A stretch of DNA of 64,000 bases from UBA4416 sp044238845. Lineage in GTDB: Bacteria > Bacteroidota > Bacteroidia > B-17B0 > Aurantibacillaceae. The DNA lies in NCBI GenBank assembly GCA_044238845.1, contig JBIICN010000011.1, forward strand, positions 33,377 to 97,376, in the 5' to 3' direction. Position 1 is the first letter of the stretch, and every line of letters begins with the position of its first letter. The notes under the pieces are model-generated. The model did no database searches. It had not been told where the DNA came from and saw only the letters and a list, made by a program, of their open reading frames with translations. Positions 53,925 through 63,149 of the stretch are shown here, in pieces. The translations under genes and the position numbers were made by a program.

Positions 53925-56198
53925 ATGAGAAATTTTTTACTTCTTTTTTTTATTCTTTTTTCAACTCTATATTTTGAAGCTCAAAACTCTAAAAACACCT
54001 ATCGCGAAAAATTTATTGAAGGAAATCATTTAATGGTAGAAAAAAATTACCCTCTTGCTCTTGTTAATTTTAAGGAGGCTTATTTAATTGATTCGTCATC
54101 AGCCAACATTAATTATAAGCTTGGCGTTTGTTATTTACAATCTGGCTCTCAAAAATATAAAGCAGTGTATCATTTAGAAAAAGCGGTACAAAACACAACA
54201 CATAATTACTCAGAAGATAATGCTTACGAAACCAAAGCTTCAGAATTTGCATATTATTACTTAGGAGAAGCTTATCGAATCAGCTATAATTTTATTGCTT
54301 CTTATGTTAATTTTAAGAAGTTTAAAGATATGGTGGGAAGTAAAAATGCTGAATTAACATCAGAAATTGATAAGCAAATAGCAATAAATACCACCGCGCA
54401 GGAATTTACAAAAGATAGCGCCAAGGTGTTAATCGTTAATTTTGGAGATAGTGTTAATTCAGCTTTTCCAGATTATAATCCAGTTATTTCGGCCGATGAA
54501 TCCACTTTAATATTTTCATCTCGTCGCCCAGAAAGTACAGGAGATGGCGATGTGACAGATGAAGGTTTATATATGGAAGATATATATGTTAGTTACAAAA
54601 AAGCAAATGGAAAATGGACGAAGGCCAAATCAATTAGTTCGCGAATTAATACCGCTGACGATGAAGGCTGTATTGGCATGTCTCCGGATGGACAACAACT
54701 ATTTGTTTACAAAAATGTAAATGGAGGAGATATCTATTATAGTAATATGGAAGGTGAAACCTGGAGTGCATTGTATCCTTTAAGTTCCAATATTAACTCA
54801 ACGTCGTTAGAAACAAATGTATCGATTTCGGTAGATGGAAATACAATTTATTTTGTGAGTGACAGAAAAGAAGGAAGCTTTGGCGGACGTGATATTTGGA
54901 GAAGTGTAAGATTACCAAATGGAGAATGGAGCTTGCCAACTAACTTAGGCCCAACGATAAACACCGCTGAAGATGAAGATGCGCCATTTATTCATCCAGA
55001 CGGAGTAACCATGTTTTTTAGTTCCAAAGGGCATAAAAATATGGGTGGTTTTGATGTGTTTAGAACTACAAAAATATCAGATGGAAAATGGAGTGAACCC
55101 GAAAATTTAAGAGCACCAATTAATACGCCTGATGATGATGTTTATTATGCACAATCACCAGATGGAAAACGAGGCTATTTTTCGTCAGTTAGAAAAGGAA
55201 ATTATGGAGATAGAGATATTTTTAGAATCGATTTTGAGAGATCAATGGCAGAACCATTAACTTTATTGAAAGGAATCTTAACCTTTAATGGCCTCAATAA
55301 AATGCCCTCTAACGTAAAAATAGTTGTAACCGAAGAGGGAACTAACAAACTAGTACAAGATATTAAACCAAACGAATCTACAGGGAGATATATTATGATT
55401 TTGGCACCTGGAATTGAAGGTAAATCATACAATCTTAACTTTGAGGCAGATGGATACCAACCTTTATCCGTTACCATTGTTATCCCACCAAACTCGTCTT
55501 ATCAAGAATTGAGTAAAGAATTTATGTTACAAATGGTTAATCTCGAAAGTAAAACCTTAGGAACAATGGCGGTAAAAGGTATTGTAAGAAATAAAGAAGG
55601 AAAATCGATACCTGGCGCTGTAATAAATGTGAATGATAATGCAACTGGAAAATTAATTGATACATTTTTTACCACTTCAGATTCTGGTTCCTATTATTTT
55701 GTTTTAAACCGCGGCCAAAACTATAATATCTCTTACGAAGCAAAAGGCTATTTATTTCATTCAGAAAACGTTAATGTGCCAAAAGTAGCCGAATATTCGG
55801 TAATGCAAAAAGATGTAATTTTGGATAAAGTAGAAGTAGGCTCTAAGATTGTGTTAAATAATATTTTCTTTGATTCAAATAAATCTACTTTAAGAAAAGA
55901 GTCGAAAGTAGAGATTGATAAACTCATTGCTTTAATGAAAGAATATCCCGAATTAGTGATTGAAGTATCTGGGCACACAGATAGCAAAGGAAACGATGAC
56001 GCTAATATGAAATTATCGCAAACACGTTCGCAAGCGGTTGTAAATGCATTAATTAAAAAAGGAGCTAACAAACAAAATCTAGTAGCCAAAGGTTATGGCG
56101 AAACCATGCCTATTGCACCTAATGCCTTACCTAATGGCAAAGCTGATACAAAAGGTATGCAGCAAAACCGAAGAGTGGAGATGAAGATTGTGAAATAA
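53925..56198 (+). CDS. PorE-like OmpA-family protein (TPR, PD40 propeller, CRD, OmpA_C)
   Basis: The 757-residue protein has a signal peptide (about 1-20) and TPR repeats (about 30-145: HLMVEKNYPLALVNFKEAYL). A PD40 beta-propeller follows (about 170-440) with repeated DEGCIGMSPDGQQLFVYKN, ISVDGNTIYFVSDR and FIHPDGVTMFFSS blades. Two carboxypeptidase-regulatory-like domains (about 447-545, 550-625) precede an OmpA_C domain (about 640-757) with IFFDSNKSTLRKES and the peptidoglycan-binding NDDANMKLSQTRSQAVVNAL. This order is that of PorE, a peptidoglycan-associated T9SS component. It may also be one of the several OmpA paralogues with the same layout. Confidence 0.85.
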   Translation: MRNFLLLFFILFSTLYFEAQNSKNTYREKFIEGNHLMVEKNYPLALVNFKEAYLIDSSSANINYKLGVCYLQSGSQKYKAVYHLEKAVQNTTHNYSEDNAYETKASEFAYYYLGEAYRISYNFIASYVNFKKFKDMVGSKNAELTSEIDKQIAINTTAQEFTKDSAKVLIVNFGDSVNSAFPDYNPVISADESTLIFSSRRPESTGDGDVTDEGLYMEDIYVSYKKANGKWTKAKSISSRINTADDEGCIGMSPDGQQLFVYKNVNGGDIYYSNMEGETWSALYPLSSNINSTSLETNVSISVDGNTIYFVSDRKEGSFGGRDIWRSVRLPNGEWSLPTNLGPTINTAEDEDAPFIHPDGVTMFFSSKGHKNMGGFDVFRTTKISDGKWSEPENLRAPINTPDDDVYYAQSPDGKRGYFSSVRKGNYGDRDIFRIDFERSMAEPLTLLKGILTFNGLNKMPSNVKIVVTEEGTNKLVQDIKPNESTGRYIMILAPGIEGKSYNLNFEADGYQPLSVTIVIPPNSSYQELSKEFMLQMVNLESKTLGTMAVKGIVRNKEGKSIPGAVINVNDNATGKLIDTFFTTSDSGSYYFVLNRGQNYNISYEAKGYLFHSENVNVPKVAEYSVMQKDVILDKVEVGSKIVLNNIFFDSNKSTLRKESKVEIDKLIALMKEYPELVIEVSGHTDSKGNDDANMKLSQTRSQAVVNALIKKGANKQNLVAKGYGETMPIAPNALPNGKADTKGMQQNRRVEMKIVK

Positions 56199-56566
56199 TT
56201 TTTTTGATTGAATTATAAAAAATTACCAACTCGCAAATTTCTTAAATAACTTACGGTTAAATTTATTTCTAAGGTTAAATTTTGCTGAAATCCCTAACGT
56301 TCTAACTTATATGTATTTGTTTTACTTTACGAAAAATCATATCCCTTTTTAAAGATGAAAAGAGTAATGTCGTACACTAATAAATGTTTTCATTGTATTA
56401 TTATCTCAGTTGGCATAATTTAATGTCAAATATTCAAAAGTAGTATATGTCAAGTATGAATTTTTTATAAAAAAATTGAAGGTTTTGATAATAAATATAA
56501 TGCAAAAAAATCCCCTCGTTTACTAACGAAGGGATTTTAGACAAATATTAATACTATGGCCGATTA
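56199..56566. other. 368-bp intergenic region between convergent genes
   Basis: A/T-rich and without a credible gene; the best frame is a 22-codon ATG frame at 56355 that I do not support. The last 60 bases hold the GAPDH terminator. No terminator is seen for the PorE-like gene. Confidence 0.6.
56504..56538 (-). terminator. Terminator of the GAPDH operon
   Basis: AAAATCCCCTCGTT and AACGAAGGGATTTT pair at 13 of 14 positions around a TACT loop, with seven A on the plus strand at the left serving as the T run of the minus transcript. It lies just after the GAPDH stop at 56567. Confidence 0.88.
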
Positions 56567-58030
56567 CTAGTAATAAGTTGCTCTTCTAACTTCAGCAATA
56601 TGTTTACTGAAACGAATTACTTGACGAGTGTAACCATATTCGTTATCATACCATACGTATAGAACAATGCTCTTTTTGTCTGGGGAGATAATCGTAGCAT
56701 TACTGTCAAATACAGAAGGACAAGGATTTCCAATCACATCAGACGACACTAACTCATTACTGAATGCATATTGAATTTGCTCCACTAAAGCACCGTTTAA
56801 AGCATACTTACGAATGATTTCGTTTACTTCATCACGAGTAACTTCTTTATTAATATTTAAATTTAAGATAGCTAATGATACGTTTGGTGTTGGTACACGT
56901 ACAGAGTTTGCTGTAAACTTACCAGCTAAGTGAGGTAATACTTTTTTCAAAGCACTCTCCGCACCAGTTTCTGTAATAACCATATTTAATGCAGCTGAAC
57001 GCCCACGACGATATTTTTTGTGGTAATTATCTAATAAGTTTTGATCATTTGTATAGGAATGAACTGTTTCGATATGTCCTTTTTGAATTCCTAATTCTTT
57101 ATCGATAACATAAAGTATTGGCATAATAGCATTAGTTGTACAAGAAGCTGCAGAGAAAATCTGTCCGTTTTTAGTATCAACTGTTTCGTGATTAATACCG
57201 TGAACGACATTTGGTACATTACCTTTTGCAGGGGCAGTTAATAAAACTTTACTTACGCCTTTTGCTTTTAAGTGACGACTTAATTCTACGTCATCTCTAA
57301 AAACACCAGTATTATCAATTACTAAAGCGTTATCAATTCCATAAGCTGTATAATCAACATCTTCAGGATTTTTAGCATCAATCATGTGAACGGTGTGTCC
57401 ATTAATAATTAAGGCTTTATTTTCTAAATCTTCAATAACGGTTCCAGGAAAATTACCGTGAACAGAATCTGTACGTAATAAATCCGCACGTTTTATAATA
57501 TCATCATCACTACTTCCACGAGTAACAATAGCACGTAAACGTAATTGTTCCCCTTTGCCAGCTTGAGAGATTAACTCGCGAGCAGCTAAACGACCAATAC
57601 GCCCAAAACCATATAATACAACGTCTTTAGGAGTAACAGTGGTTTTTGCTCCAATTAAATCTTTTAATTTATTGCCAATAAATTCGTCAACTGATTTAAA
57701 GTTCCCTTTTTCTTGTTGGTATTCAAAAGCTAATTTTCCAATGTCAACACGAGATGGACAAACATCTGCATTATTAATAGCAGATGCTATAGCTAATGTG
57801 TCGTTTACAGAAATTGTTTTCTTTACAATATTTTTAGCGTATAAATGTAAGTTCATAATTTCACTTACACTTCTATCTACTAATTGATTTCTAAATAAAA
57901 TTAATTCGATAGATTTTTCGAACCATAATTTTCCAATGGTTCCAATTAATTCAATTGCTGCTTTCTCTTGAACAATCCAATCGTTTAGTTGCGTTTCGTA
58001 AGCGGCATTTGCTGTTTCTTTGGTTTGCAT
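56567..58030 (-). CDS. gap: Long-form glyceraldehyde-3-phosphate dehydrogenase
   Basis: The 487-residue protein is about 150 residues longer than the usual enzyme. Residues 1-135 form a helical N-terminal extension (MQTKETANAAYETQLNDWIV). The NAD fold starts at VVLYGFGRIGRLAARELISQ (about 141-160); the catalytic Cys is in FSAASCTTNAIMP (about 293-305), with RGRSAALNMV and WYDNEYGYTRQVI at the end. This long class is known from Bacteroidota and other phyla. It oxidises glyceraldehyde 3-phosphate. It is the last gene of a four-gene minus-strand run. Confidence 0.94.
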   Translation of the reverse strand: MQTKETANAAYETQLNDWIVQEKAAIELIGTIGKLWFEKSIELILFRNQLVDRSVSEIMNLHLYAKNIVKKTISVNDTLAIASAINNADVCPSRVDIGKLAFEYQQEKGNFKSVDEFIGNKLKDLIGAKTTVTPKDVVLYGFGRIGRLAARELISQAGKGEQLRLRAIVTRGSSDDDIIKRADLLRTDSVHGNFPGTVIEDLENKALIINGHTVHMIDAKNPEDVDYTAYGIDNALVIDNTGVFRDDVELSRHLKAKGVSKVLLTAPAKGNVPNVVHGINHETVDTKNGQIFSAASCTTNAIMPILYVIDKELGIQKGHIETVHSYTNDQNLLDNYHKKYRRGRSAALNMVITETGAESALKKVLPHLAGKFTANSVRVPTPNVSLAILNLNINKEVTRDEVNEIIRKYALNGALVEQIQYAFSNELVSSDVIGNPCPSVFDSNATIISPDKKSIVLYVWYDNEYGYTRQVIRFSKHIAEVRRATYY

Positions 58031-58085
58031 AATTTTTGGGGTTATTTATTCGTAGTTATTTGTTTGTTCTTTATTTTTATTATTT

Positions 58086-58787
58086 CTAATCTTCGTCGTG
58101 CCCGTAATCTTCTGGGATTTCGTGATCATCATCGCTATCCATTTCGTCCTCATCTCCACCAAATTCATCTTCCTCACCGCCAACATCTTCGCCTTCTTCA
58201 CCTTCTAAATGATTTAAGTCACCTTCATCAATACCAATGGTGTCATTTTTAATCGCTTTATATATTTCACTTTCGTCTGCAATCTCTGGATCATTTAACA
58301 TGGTTGCCATTTGTTGATCAGCTGTTAATTCGCCTTTTGCCATTTGAGATTGTTTATATTGTTTAGGTGGATTACCAATAGATTTTACACAGGCCGGATA
58401 AGTTCCTTTTGGATTGTCTGGTAAAATTTTCATTAACTCAATACAAAATGCCCATTTAATAGCAGGATCAAATACATACATAAAACGCTGACGAGGACTA
58501 TCAATATATTTGGCAATTTTTGTTTTAGCCATTAAGTTTTTTGGCGATACTCCTTTTTTTACTTCATCTGCATCTAAAGGTAAATCTTCGGGGCGAAGCG
58601 TGATTTCTTGATCTTTTCTCCAGTAATCATCGCTTACGAAAAAAGACGCCGCATGTTTTTTATCAAACTTGTAAGCGTCTTGAATAGCATTATGAAAGTC
58701 TTCGAAAGTTTGTCCAGATAATATTTCTATCTCTCTATAAATATCTTCGTTGTCTTCTATAAATAATTTAAACTTGTATACAGCCAT
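58086..58787 (-). CDS. pRiA4b ORF-3-like protein with acidic tail
   Basis: The 233-residue protein begins MAVYKFKLFIEDNEDIYREI and continues LSGQTFEDFHNAIQDAYKFD, ASFFVSDDYWRKDQEITLR (about 45-63), the pattern of the plasmid pRiA4b ORF-3/IS1096-passenger family (beta-grasp-like, unknown function). The last 70 residues are strongly acidic (EGEEGEDVGGEEDEFGGDED). Only the first domain is family-like; its role is not known. It lies 55 bases upstream of gap and is probably in the same operon. Confidence 0.8.
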   Translation of the reverse strand: MAVYKFKLFIEDNEDIYREIEILSGQTFEDFHNAIQDAYKFDKKHAASFFVSDDYWRKDQEITLRPEDLPLDADEVKKGVSPKNLMAKTKIAKYIDSPRQRFMYVFDPAIKWAFCIELMKILPDNPKGTYPACVKSIGNPPKQYKQSQMAKGELTADQQMATMLNDPEIADESEIYKAIKNDTIGIDEGDLNHLEGEEGEDVGGEEDEFGGDEDEMDSDDDHEIPEDYGHDED

Positions 58788-58862
58788 TTTATTTTAGTTA
58801 ATGAGTTGTTGAATTATTGAAATTTTGATGATTAATCTCTAAAACATTAAATCAATAATTCT

Positions 58863-59324
58863 TTAATTTGTTTTTGTTACAATTGCATTATTGCCGTCAA
58901 AATTAAAGTTCCAACCATCTTCAAAAATTTTTGGTAAGTAACGTTTATATAATTTTAATCGAGCATTTCCTTTAATCTTGTTTTTCTTTACATCGCTATC
59001 TGAAGAAGCGTGTTCTTCCTCGTCATCTCTATCAATGGCATGAAATTCATAAATATTTACTTTAGAGTGCTGTTCCATAAAATCTTTCACAATTTTTACA
59101 ATGGTATTCATCACTCGGTATACTTCACCACGATTCGTCGTAATGTATTCTTCGCCTTCAAACTCTTCGTTAATAACTCCAAATACAATAGTAGAGTGGA
59201 GGATATTGTCTTGTCTGCGACCAAAGCGAACTTCGTAGCGCAATCCAGACGATGTATTAAAATAATACACCCCCGCACTTTTTATAGGTGGAAATTCAAT
59301 AGGGAATATAGAGCTTTCTGGCAT
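58863..59324 (-). CDS. Conserved hypothetical protein
   Basis: The 153-residue protein has no signal peptide or membrane segment. It begins with a Pro-rich MPESSIFPIEFPPIKSAG and is strand-rich (SGLRYEVRFGRRQDNILHST, ITTNRGEVYRVMNTIVKIVK), with a charged spacer DRDDEEEHASSDSDVKKNK near residue 105 and a final RYLPKIFEDGWNFNFDG. I do not recognise the family. It starts 5 bases after the 3-hydroxyacyl-CoA dehydrogenase stop and precedes the pRiA4b-like gene, so it is part of the same run. Confidence 0.75.
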   Translation of the reverse strand: MPESSIFPIEFPPIKSAGVYYFNTSSGLRYEVRFGRRQDNILHSTIVFGVINEEFEGEEYITTNRGEVYRVMNTIVKIVKDFMEQHSKVNIYEFHAIDRDDEEEHASSDSDVKKNKIKGNARLKLYKRYLPKIFEDGWNFNFDGNNAIVTKTN

Positions 59325-59329
59325 ATAGA

Positions 59330-60241
59330 TTATGCTAAAACAGAAGTAGTTTGTTTCTTAAAACGTTCTGCTAAAACTAAATCTTTAGTTCCTGCTGAGT
59401 AGTCATAAAAACCTTTTCCGCTTTTCACACCTAAGTGACCAGCAGTAACCATATTAACTAATAAAGGACATGGTGCATATTTAGGGTTTCCAAAACCATC
59501 TTGTAAAACGCGTAAAATATTTAAACAAACATCTAGCCCAATAAAATCTGCTAATTGTAATGGACCCATTGGGTGAGCCATTCCTAATTTCATCACTGTA
59601 TCTATTTCTTCAACACCAGCAACGCCTTCGTATAAAGTAATAATGGCTTCGTTAATCATTGGCATTAATATTTTATTAGCTACAAACCCAGGGTAATCGT
59701 TAACTTCTGTAGGGATTTTATTTAATTTTTTAGAAGTTTCCATAATTAAATTGCAAACTTCATTGCTTGTAGAGTATCCACGAATTACTTCTATTAATTT
59801 CATTACTGGCACTGGATTCATAAAATGCATTCCAATAACTTTATCTGCACGTTTTGTAACAGCTGCAATTTGAGTGATAGAAATAGAGGATGTGTTGCTT
59901 GCTAAAATTGTGTGAGGAGGGCAAATTTCATCTAATTGTTTAAAAATAGCCAATTTCACATTTACGTTTTCGCTAGCAGCCTCAACCACTAAATCAGCGT
60001 TTTTAGCACCTTCTTCAAGTTTAGTAAAAGTTTTAATGTTTGCTAATGTAGCAGTTTTATCGGCTTCAGTAACAGTACCTTTAGCCACTTGTCTATCAAT
60101 GTTTTTAGCAATAGTAGCCAATGCTTTTTGTAAAGCTGGTTCACTAATGTCAACTAAGTTTACGGAATAACCAAATTGAGCAAATACGTGAGCAATACCA
60201 TTTCCCATGGTGCCACTTCCTATAACTGTAATATTTTTCAT
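59330..60241 (-). CDS. 3-hydroxybutyryl-CoA/3-hydroxyacyl-CoA dehydrogenase
   Basis: The 303-residue protein has the NAD motif NITVIGSGTMGNGIAHVFAQ (3-22), catalytic region LASNTSSISITQIAAVTKRA (about 113-132) with the GMHFMNPVPVMKLIEVI loop (about 137-153), and the C-terminal dimer domain (VANKILMPMINEAI, GLDVCLNILRVL, LVNMVTAGHLGVKSGKGFYDY). Monofunctional enzymes of this size oxidise 3-hydroxybutyryl-CoA or related acyl-CoAs in fatty or phenylacetate metabolism. No partner enzyme is adjacent. First gene of the minus-strand run that ends with gap. Confidence 0.93.
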   Translation of the reverse strand: MKNITVIGSGTMGNGIAHVFAQFGYSVNLVDISEPALQKALATIAKNIDRQVAKGTVTEADKTATLANIKTFTKLEEGAKNADLVVEAASENVNVKLAIFKQLDEICPPHTILASNTSSISITQIAAVTKRADKVIGMHFMNPVPVMKLIEVIRGYSTSNEVCNLIMETSKKLNKIPTEVNDYPGFVANKILMPMINEAIITLYEGVAGVEEIDTVMKLGMAHPMGPLQLADFIGLDVCLNILRVLQDGFGNPKYAPCPLLVNMVTAGHLGVKSGKGFYDYSAGTKDLVLAERFKKQTTSVLA

Positions 60242-60398
60242 TTTTATAAAATTTAAATTTATGTGTCAAACAGAGAACAATCCCATATTTAAGCGATGTA
60301 AATCTAAAAACGGTAAGGCATAAATACAAATAGAGTTTTAAACCTTTTTTTGGTATTAATTTGATAACTTATTTCTTTAAAAAATTAATTTAAACCTA

Positions 60399-60406
60399 TA
60401 TATTTG
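60399..60406 (+). promoter_or_regulatory. Bacteroidota -7 box for gcvH (TATATTTG)
   Basis: TATATTTG lies 34 bases before the gcvH ATG at 60440. No clear -33 TTTG is seen. Confidence 0.5.
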
Positions 60407-60439
60407 TCAAAACTTGCACTAAAACTAAAAAACAATTAT

Positions 60440-60820
60440 ATGAACTTCCCATCAGAATTAAAGTACACAAAAGACCACGAATGGATTCGTGTTGAAGGTA
60501 ATGTAGCAACTATTGGTATTACTGATTTTGCACAAAAAGAATTAGGTGATATCGTTTATGTTGATATTACAACTATTGGCGAAACTGTTGCAAGAGAAGA
60601 AATTTTTGGAACTGTAGAAGCAGTTAAAACAGTTTCTGACTTATTTATGCCAATTTCTGGTAAAGTATTAGAAATGAATAAAGACATTGATAGCGCTCCA
60701 GAATCAGTAAATAATGATGCATATGGAAAAGGCTGGATGATTAAAGCAAGTATAGATAATGAAGCTGAATTAGCTGATTTATTATCTGCTGATGCTTATA
60801 AAGCATTAATCGGAGCTTAA
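60440..60820 (+). CDS. gcvH: Glycine cleavage system H protein
   Basis: The 126-residue protein starts at ATG 60440 (MNFPSELKYTKDHEWIRVEG); an earlier TTG at 60404 overlaps the promoter box and is rejected. The lipoyl attachment lysine is in EEIFGTVEAVKTVSDLFMPI (about 53-72). Length matches the family (125-130). It shuttles the aminomethyl group between GcvP, GcvT and the lipoamide dehydrogenase. No other gcv gene is in the window; E3 could be lpdA. Confidence 0.96.
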   Translation: MNFPSELKYTKDHEWIRVEGNVATIGITDFAQKELGDIVYVDITTIGETVAREEIFGTVEAVKTVSDLFMPISGKVLEMNKDIDSAPESVNNDAYGKGWMIKASIDNEAELADLLSADAYKALIGA

Positions 60821-60842
60821 TAGAATCAGTTTATAATGCTAG

Positions 60843-60871
60843 AAACCTTCTGCATTTGCAGGAGGTTTTTT
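60843..60871 (+). terminator. Terminator after gcvH
   Basis: AAACCTTCTGC, loop ATTT, GCAGGAGGTTT (one T-G pair), then a T run. It lies 23 bases after the gcvH stop. Confidence 0.85.
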
Positions 60872-60909
60872 GTTTATAATAATCTGCGCATATCTGCGGG
60901 AAACAATTT

Positions 60910-61293
60910 ATGATAAAACTTATCTTAAAATATAGTCTTTTAGTTGCCATTTTATGGACACTTATTATTTTTGTGCTGTGTTGCACTCCTGGGCAATATA
61001 TTCCAACAACCAATTGGCTCGAATTATTGAGCTTTGATAAGTTTGTACACGCTAGTATCTTTTTTATTTTAACCTGTTTGTGGTTAATTTCATTTTTAAA
61101 GATTAATAAACTTTCAAATCTGTCAATAATTCTAATTCTTTTATTCTGTGTGCTATATGGAGGATTACTTGAGATTATGCAAGCCACTGTATTTAGTAAC
61201 CGAAGTGGCGATTGGCTAGATTTTATTGCTAATAGTTTTGGCTGCCTAATGGGTTTTTGGTTTTTTACTAAAAAGAAAGAAATACTTAATTAA
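60910..61293 (+). CDS. VanZ-like membrane protein
   Basis: The 127-residue protein has four hydrophobic helices (LVAILWTLIIFVLCCTPG, FVHASIFFILTCLWLISF, SIILILLFCVLYGGLLEI, FIANSFGCLMGFWFFTK) and the VanZ features FDKFVHASIFFIL, YGGLLEIMQ and RSGDWLDFIANSFG. VanZ proteins confer low-level teicoplanin resistance in enterococci; the wider family has no settled function. A gene of this size next to gcvH is common in the phylum. Confidence 0.85.
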   Translation: MIKLILKYSLLVAILWTLIIFVLCCTPGQYIPTTNWLELLSFDKFVHASIFFILTCLWLISFLKINKLSNLSIILILLFCVLYGGLLEIMQATVFSNRSGDWLDFIANSFGCLMGFWFFTKKKEILN

Positions 61294-61339
61294 GGTTATA
61301 TTGTGAGTAAATTGTAAATAGCTTCTTAGTAATTAATAG

Positions 61340-61347
61340 TAATTTTG
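61340..61347 (+). promoter_or_regulatory. Bacteroidota -7 box for trxB (TAATTTTG)
   Basis: TAATTTTG fits TAnnTTTG and lies 23 bases before the trxB ATG. No TTTG is seen at the expected upstream distance. Confidence 0.45.
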
Positions 61348-61369
61348 TTCTCGCGAAAATTAAAAAAAC

Positions 61370-62320
61370 ATGTCAACAACTACCGAACATATCAAATGCC
61401 TTATTATAGGTTCAGGCCCTGCGGGATATACTGCAGCTATATATGCATCTCGTGCTGATTTAAAACCAGTTTTATATACTGGACTAACTCCAGGAGGTCA
61501 ATTAACCGAAACAACAGAAGTGGATAACTTTCCAGGTTACCCAAAAGGTGTAACTGGTCCTGAATTAATGGAAGATTTAAAAGCTCAAGCAGAACGTTTT
61601 GGAACTCAAGTTCGTTTTGGATTAGCTACTAAAGCTGATTTAACAGCAAATCCCAAAAGAATTTGGATTGATGAAACAACTGAAATTACAGCTGATACAG
61701 TAATTATTTCTACTGGTGCCTCTGCTAAATGGTTAGGTTTAGAAAACGAAACTCGTTTACGTATGAATGCTGGAGGAGTTTCTGCTTGCGCTGTATGTGA
61801 TGGTTTCTTTTATAAAGGTCAAGAAGTTGCTATTGTTGGTGCAGGAGATACTGCGGCTGAAGAAGCGACTTATCTATCTAAATTATGTAAAAAAGTGTAC
61901 ATGATTGTTCGTAAAGGCGAAATGCGTGCTAGTAAAGCCATGCAGCACCGTGTTACTAATACAGAGAATATTGAAATGGTTTACAATAGCGAAACTCATG
62001 ATATTTTGGGTAAAGAAATGGTAGAAGGAGTTGTAGTTAAAAATAATGTGACGAACGAACTACGTACATTAGATGTTACAGGTTTCTTTGTAGCTATTGG
62101 TCATAAACCAAACACTGATATTTTTAAAGGACAAGTCAATATGGATGAGTTAGGTTATATTGACGTGGTTGCTGGATCAACTAAAACTAATCTTGAAGGT
62201 GTGTTTGCTGTTGGAGATTGTGCCGATAAAACTTACCGTCAGGCAGTTACGGCTGCAGGAAGTGGGTGCATGGGCGCTCTTGATGCCGAACGTTATTTAG
62301 CATCTTCTGGAAAACATTAA
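61370..62320 (+). CDS. trxB: Thioredoxin-disulfide reductase
   Basis: The 316-residue flavoenzyme has CLIIGSGPAGYTAAIYASRA (about 10-29), GGQLTETTEVDNFPGYPKGV (about 42-61), the redox CxxC in SACAVCDGFFYKGQEVAI (about 139-156, C141 and C144), GAGDTAAEEATYLSK and the final VFAVGDCADKTYRQAVTAAG (about 276-295). It uses NADPH to reduce thioredoxin. Length and spacing are standard. Confidence 0.97.
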   Translation: MSTTTEHIKCLIIGSGPAGYTAAIYASRADLKPVLYTGLTPGGQLTETTEVDNFPGYPKGVTGPELMEDLKAQAERFGTQVRFGLATKADLTANPKRIWIDETTEITADTVIISTGASAKWLGLENETRLRMNAGGVSACAVCDGFFYKGQEVAIVGAGDTAAEEATYLSKLCKKVYMIVRKGEMRASKAMQHRVTNTENIEMVYNSETHDILGKEMVEGVVVKNNVTNELRTLDVTGFFVAIGHKPNTDIFKGQVNMDELGYIDVVAGSTKTNLEGVFAVGDCADKTYRQAVTAAGSGCMGALDAERYLASSGKH

Positions 62321-62384
62321 TTATTTAACATTTATTTTATATTTATTTTTATTATTTTGCATGCATATTGCATTTAGATTAACC

Positions 62385-63119
62385 ATGAATTTTAGCAGAT
62401 TAACATACTTTTTTTTATTATCAACAATATCATTTATTGGTTATTCTCAAACTTTTTCTAGTCAAGTTCCTCAATTAAAGCGTTACACACCAGAGGAAAT
62501 TGTTGATCCTGATTATGGGATTATTAGGTACAATAAATTAGTGCCAATGATGGGTGGTGATTCATTAAGATATACAAAAGATGGATACAATGCTCAAGGT
62601 TGGCAAGAAGATTTTTACGTGAGTGGGAAATTATTACATAAAGGATTTTATGCTGATGGTTTTATAAAAGTGTTTAAAAACTACTATGAAAACGGCCAAA
62701 TTGAACGTAATTTTTCGAGCACGGATTTGAAACATTCTAAACTGGAAATTTATTATGATGATGGAAAAGTAAAATCTTCGATCAATTATTATGAAGGTAA
62801 TCCTCAAAATCAATATGATTTTTTTAGAAATGGTTCACCTGAATATGTTGAAGAGAACGATAAAAATATTGAGTTTTTGTATAAACGTAATACGTATTAT
62901 GAAAACGGCTTACCAGCATCCTTGTTTGAATTAGTAGATAAAAAGGCTAAGATGTATATTAAGAAAGAATTTTATGAAAATGGTCGTATAAAAGAAGAAG
63001 GATCGATGGTATTTAGAAAAGATTTAGGTGATTATCAAAAAGAAGGAAGTTGGACGTATTATGATGAAAAGGGCAATCCAACCAAAACCGAAAAATATCA
63101 CGCAGGTGAAAAAGAATAA
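62385..63119 (+). CDS. MORN-like repeat secreted protein
   Basis: The 244-residue protein starts at ATG 62385 with a signal peptide (MNFSRLTYFFLLSTISFIGY); an earlier ATG at 62361 would put eight residues before it. The mature part has MORN-variant repeats of the YYENGQxxxxxxY type (NYYENGQIERNFSSTD, IYYDDGKVKSSINYYEG, EFYENGRIKEEGSM, TYYDEKGNPTKTEKY), as in the YwqK family. No enzymatic domain is seen. It ends at a shared, symmetrical terminator with the convergent gene. Confidence 0.85.
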   Translation: MNFSRLTYFFLLSTISFIGYSQTFSSQVPQLKRYTPEEIVDPDYGIIRYNKLVPMMGGDSLRYTKDGYNAQGWQEDFYVSGKLLHKGFYADGFIKVFKNYYENGQIERNFSSTDLKHSKLEIYYDDGKVKSSINYYEGNPQNQYDFFRNGSPEYVEENDKNIEFLYKRNTYYENGLPASLFELVDKKAKMYIKKEFYENGRIKEEGSMVFRKDLGDYQKEGSWTYYDEKGNPTKTEKYHAGEKE

Positions 63120-63149
63120 AAGAAGGTTCGCAATTAGCGAACCTTCTTT
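63119..63149. terminator. Bidirectional terminator
   Basis: A perfect 13-bp stem (AAAGAAGGTTCGC / GCGAACCTTCTTT) with loop AATTA, between the convergent MORN gene (stop at 63117) and the gene ending at 63148. It overlaps both 3' ends. Confidence 0.9.

Noticed and set aside
56355..56423. 22-codon frame in the gap after the PorE-like gene
   Set aside because: It is too short, without a promoter or homologue that I recognise.
60404..60439. Upstream TTG start for gcvH
   Set aside because: It overlaps the TATATTTG promoter box and adds residues not seen in GcvH; the ATG at 60440 fits the family.
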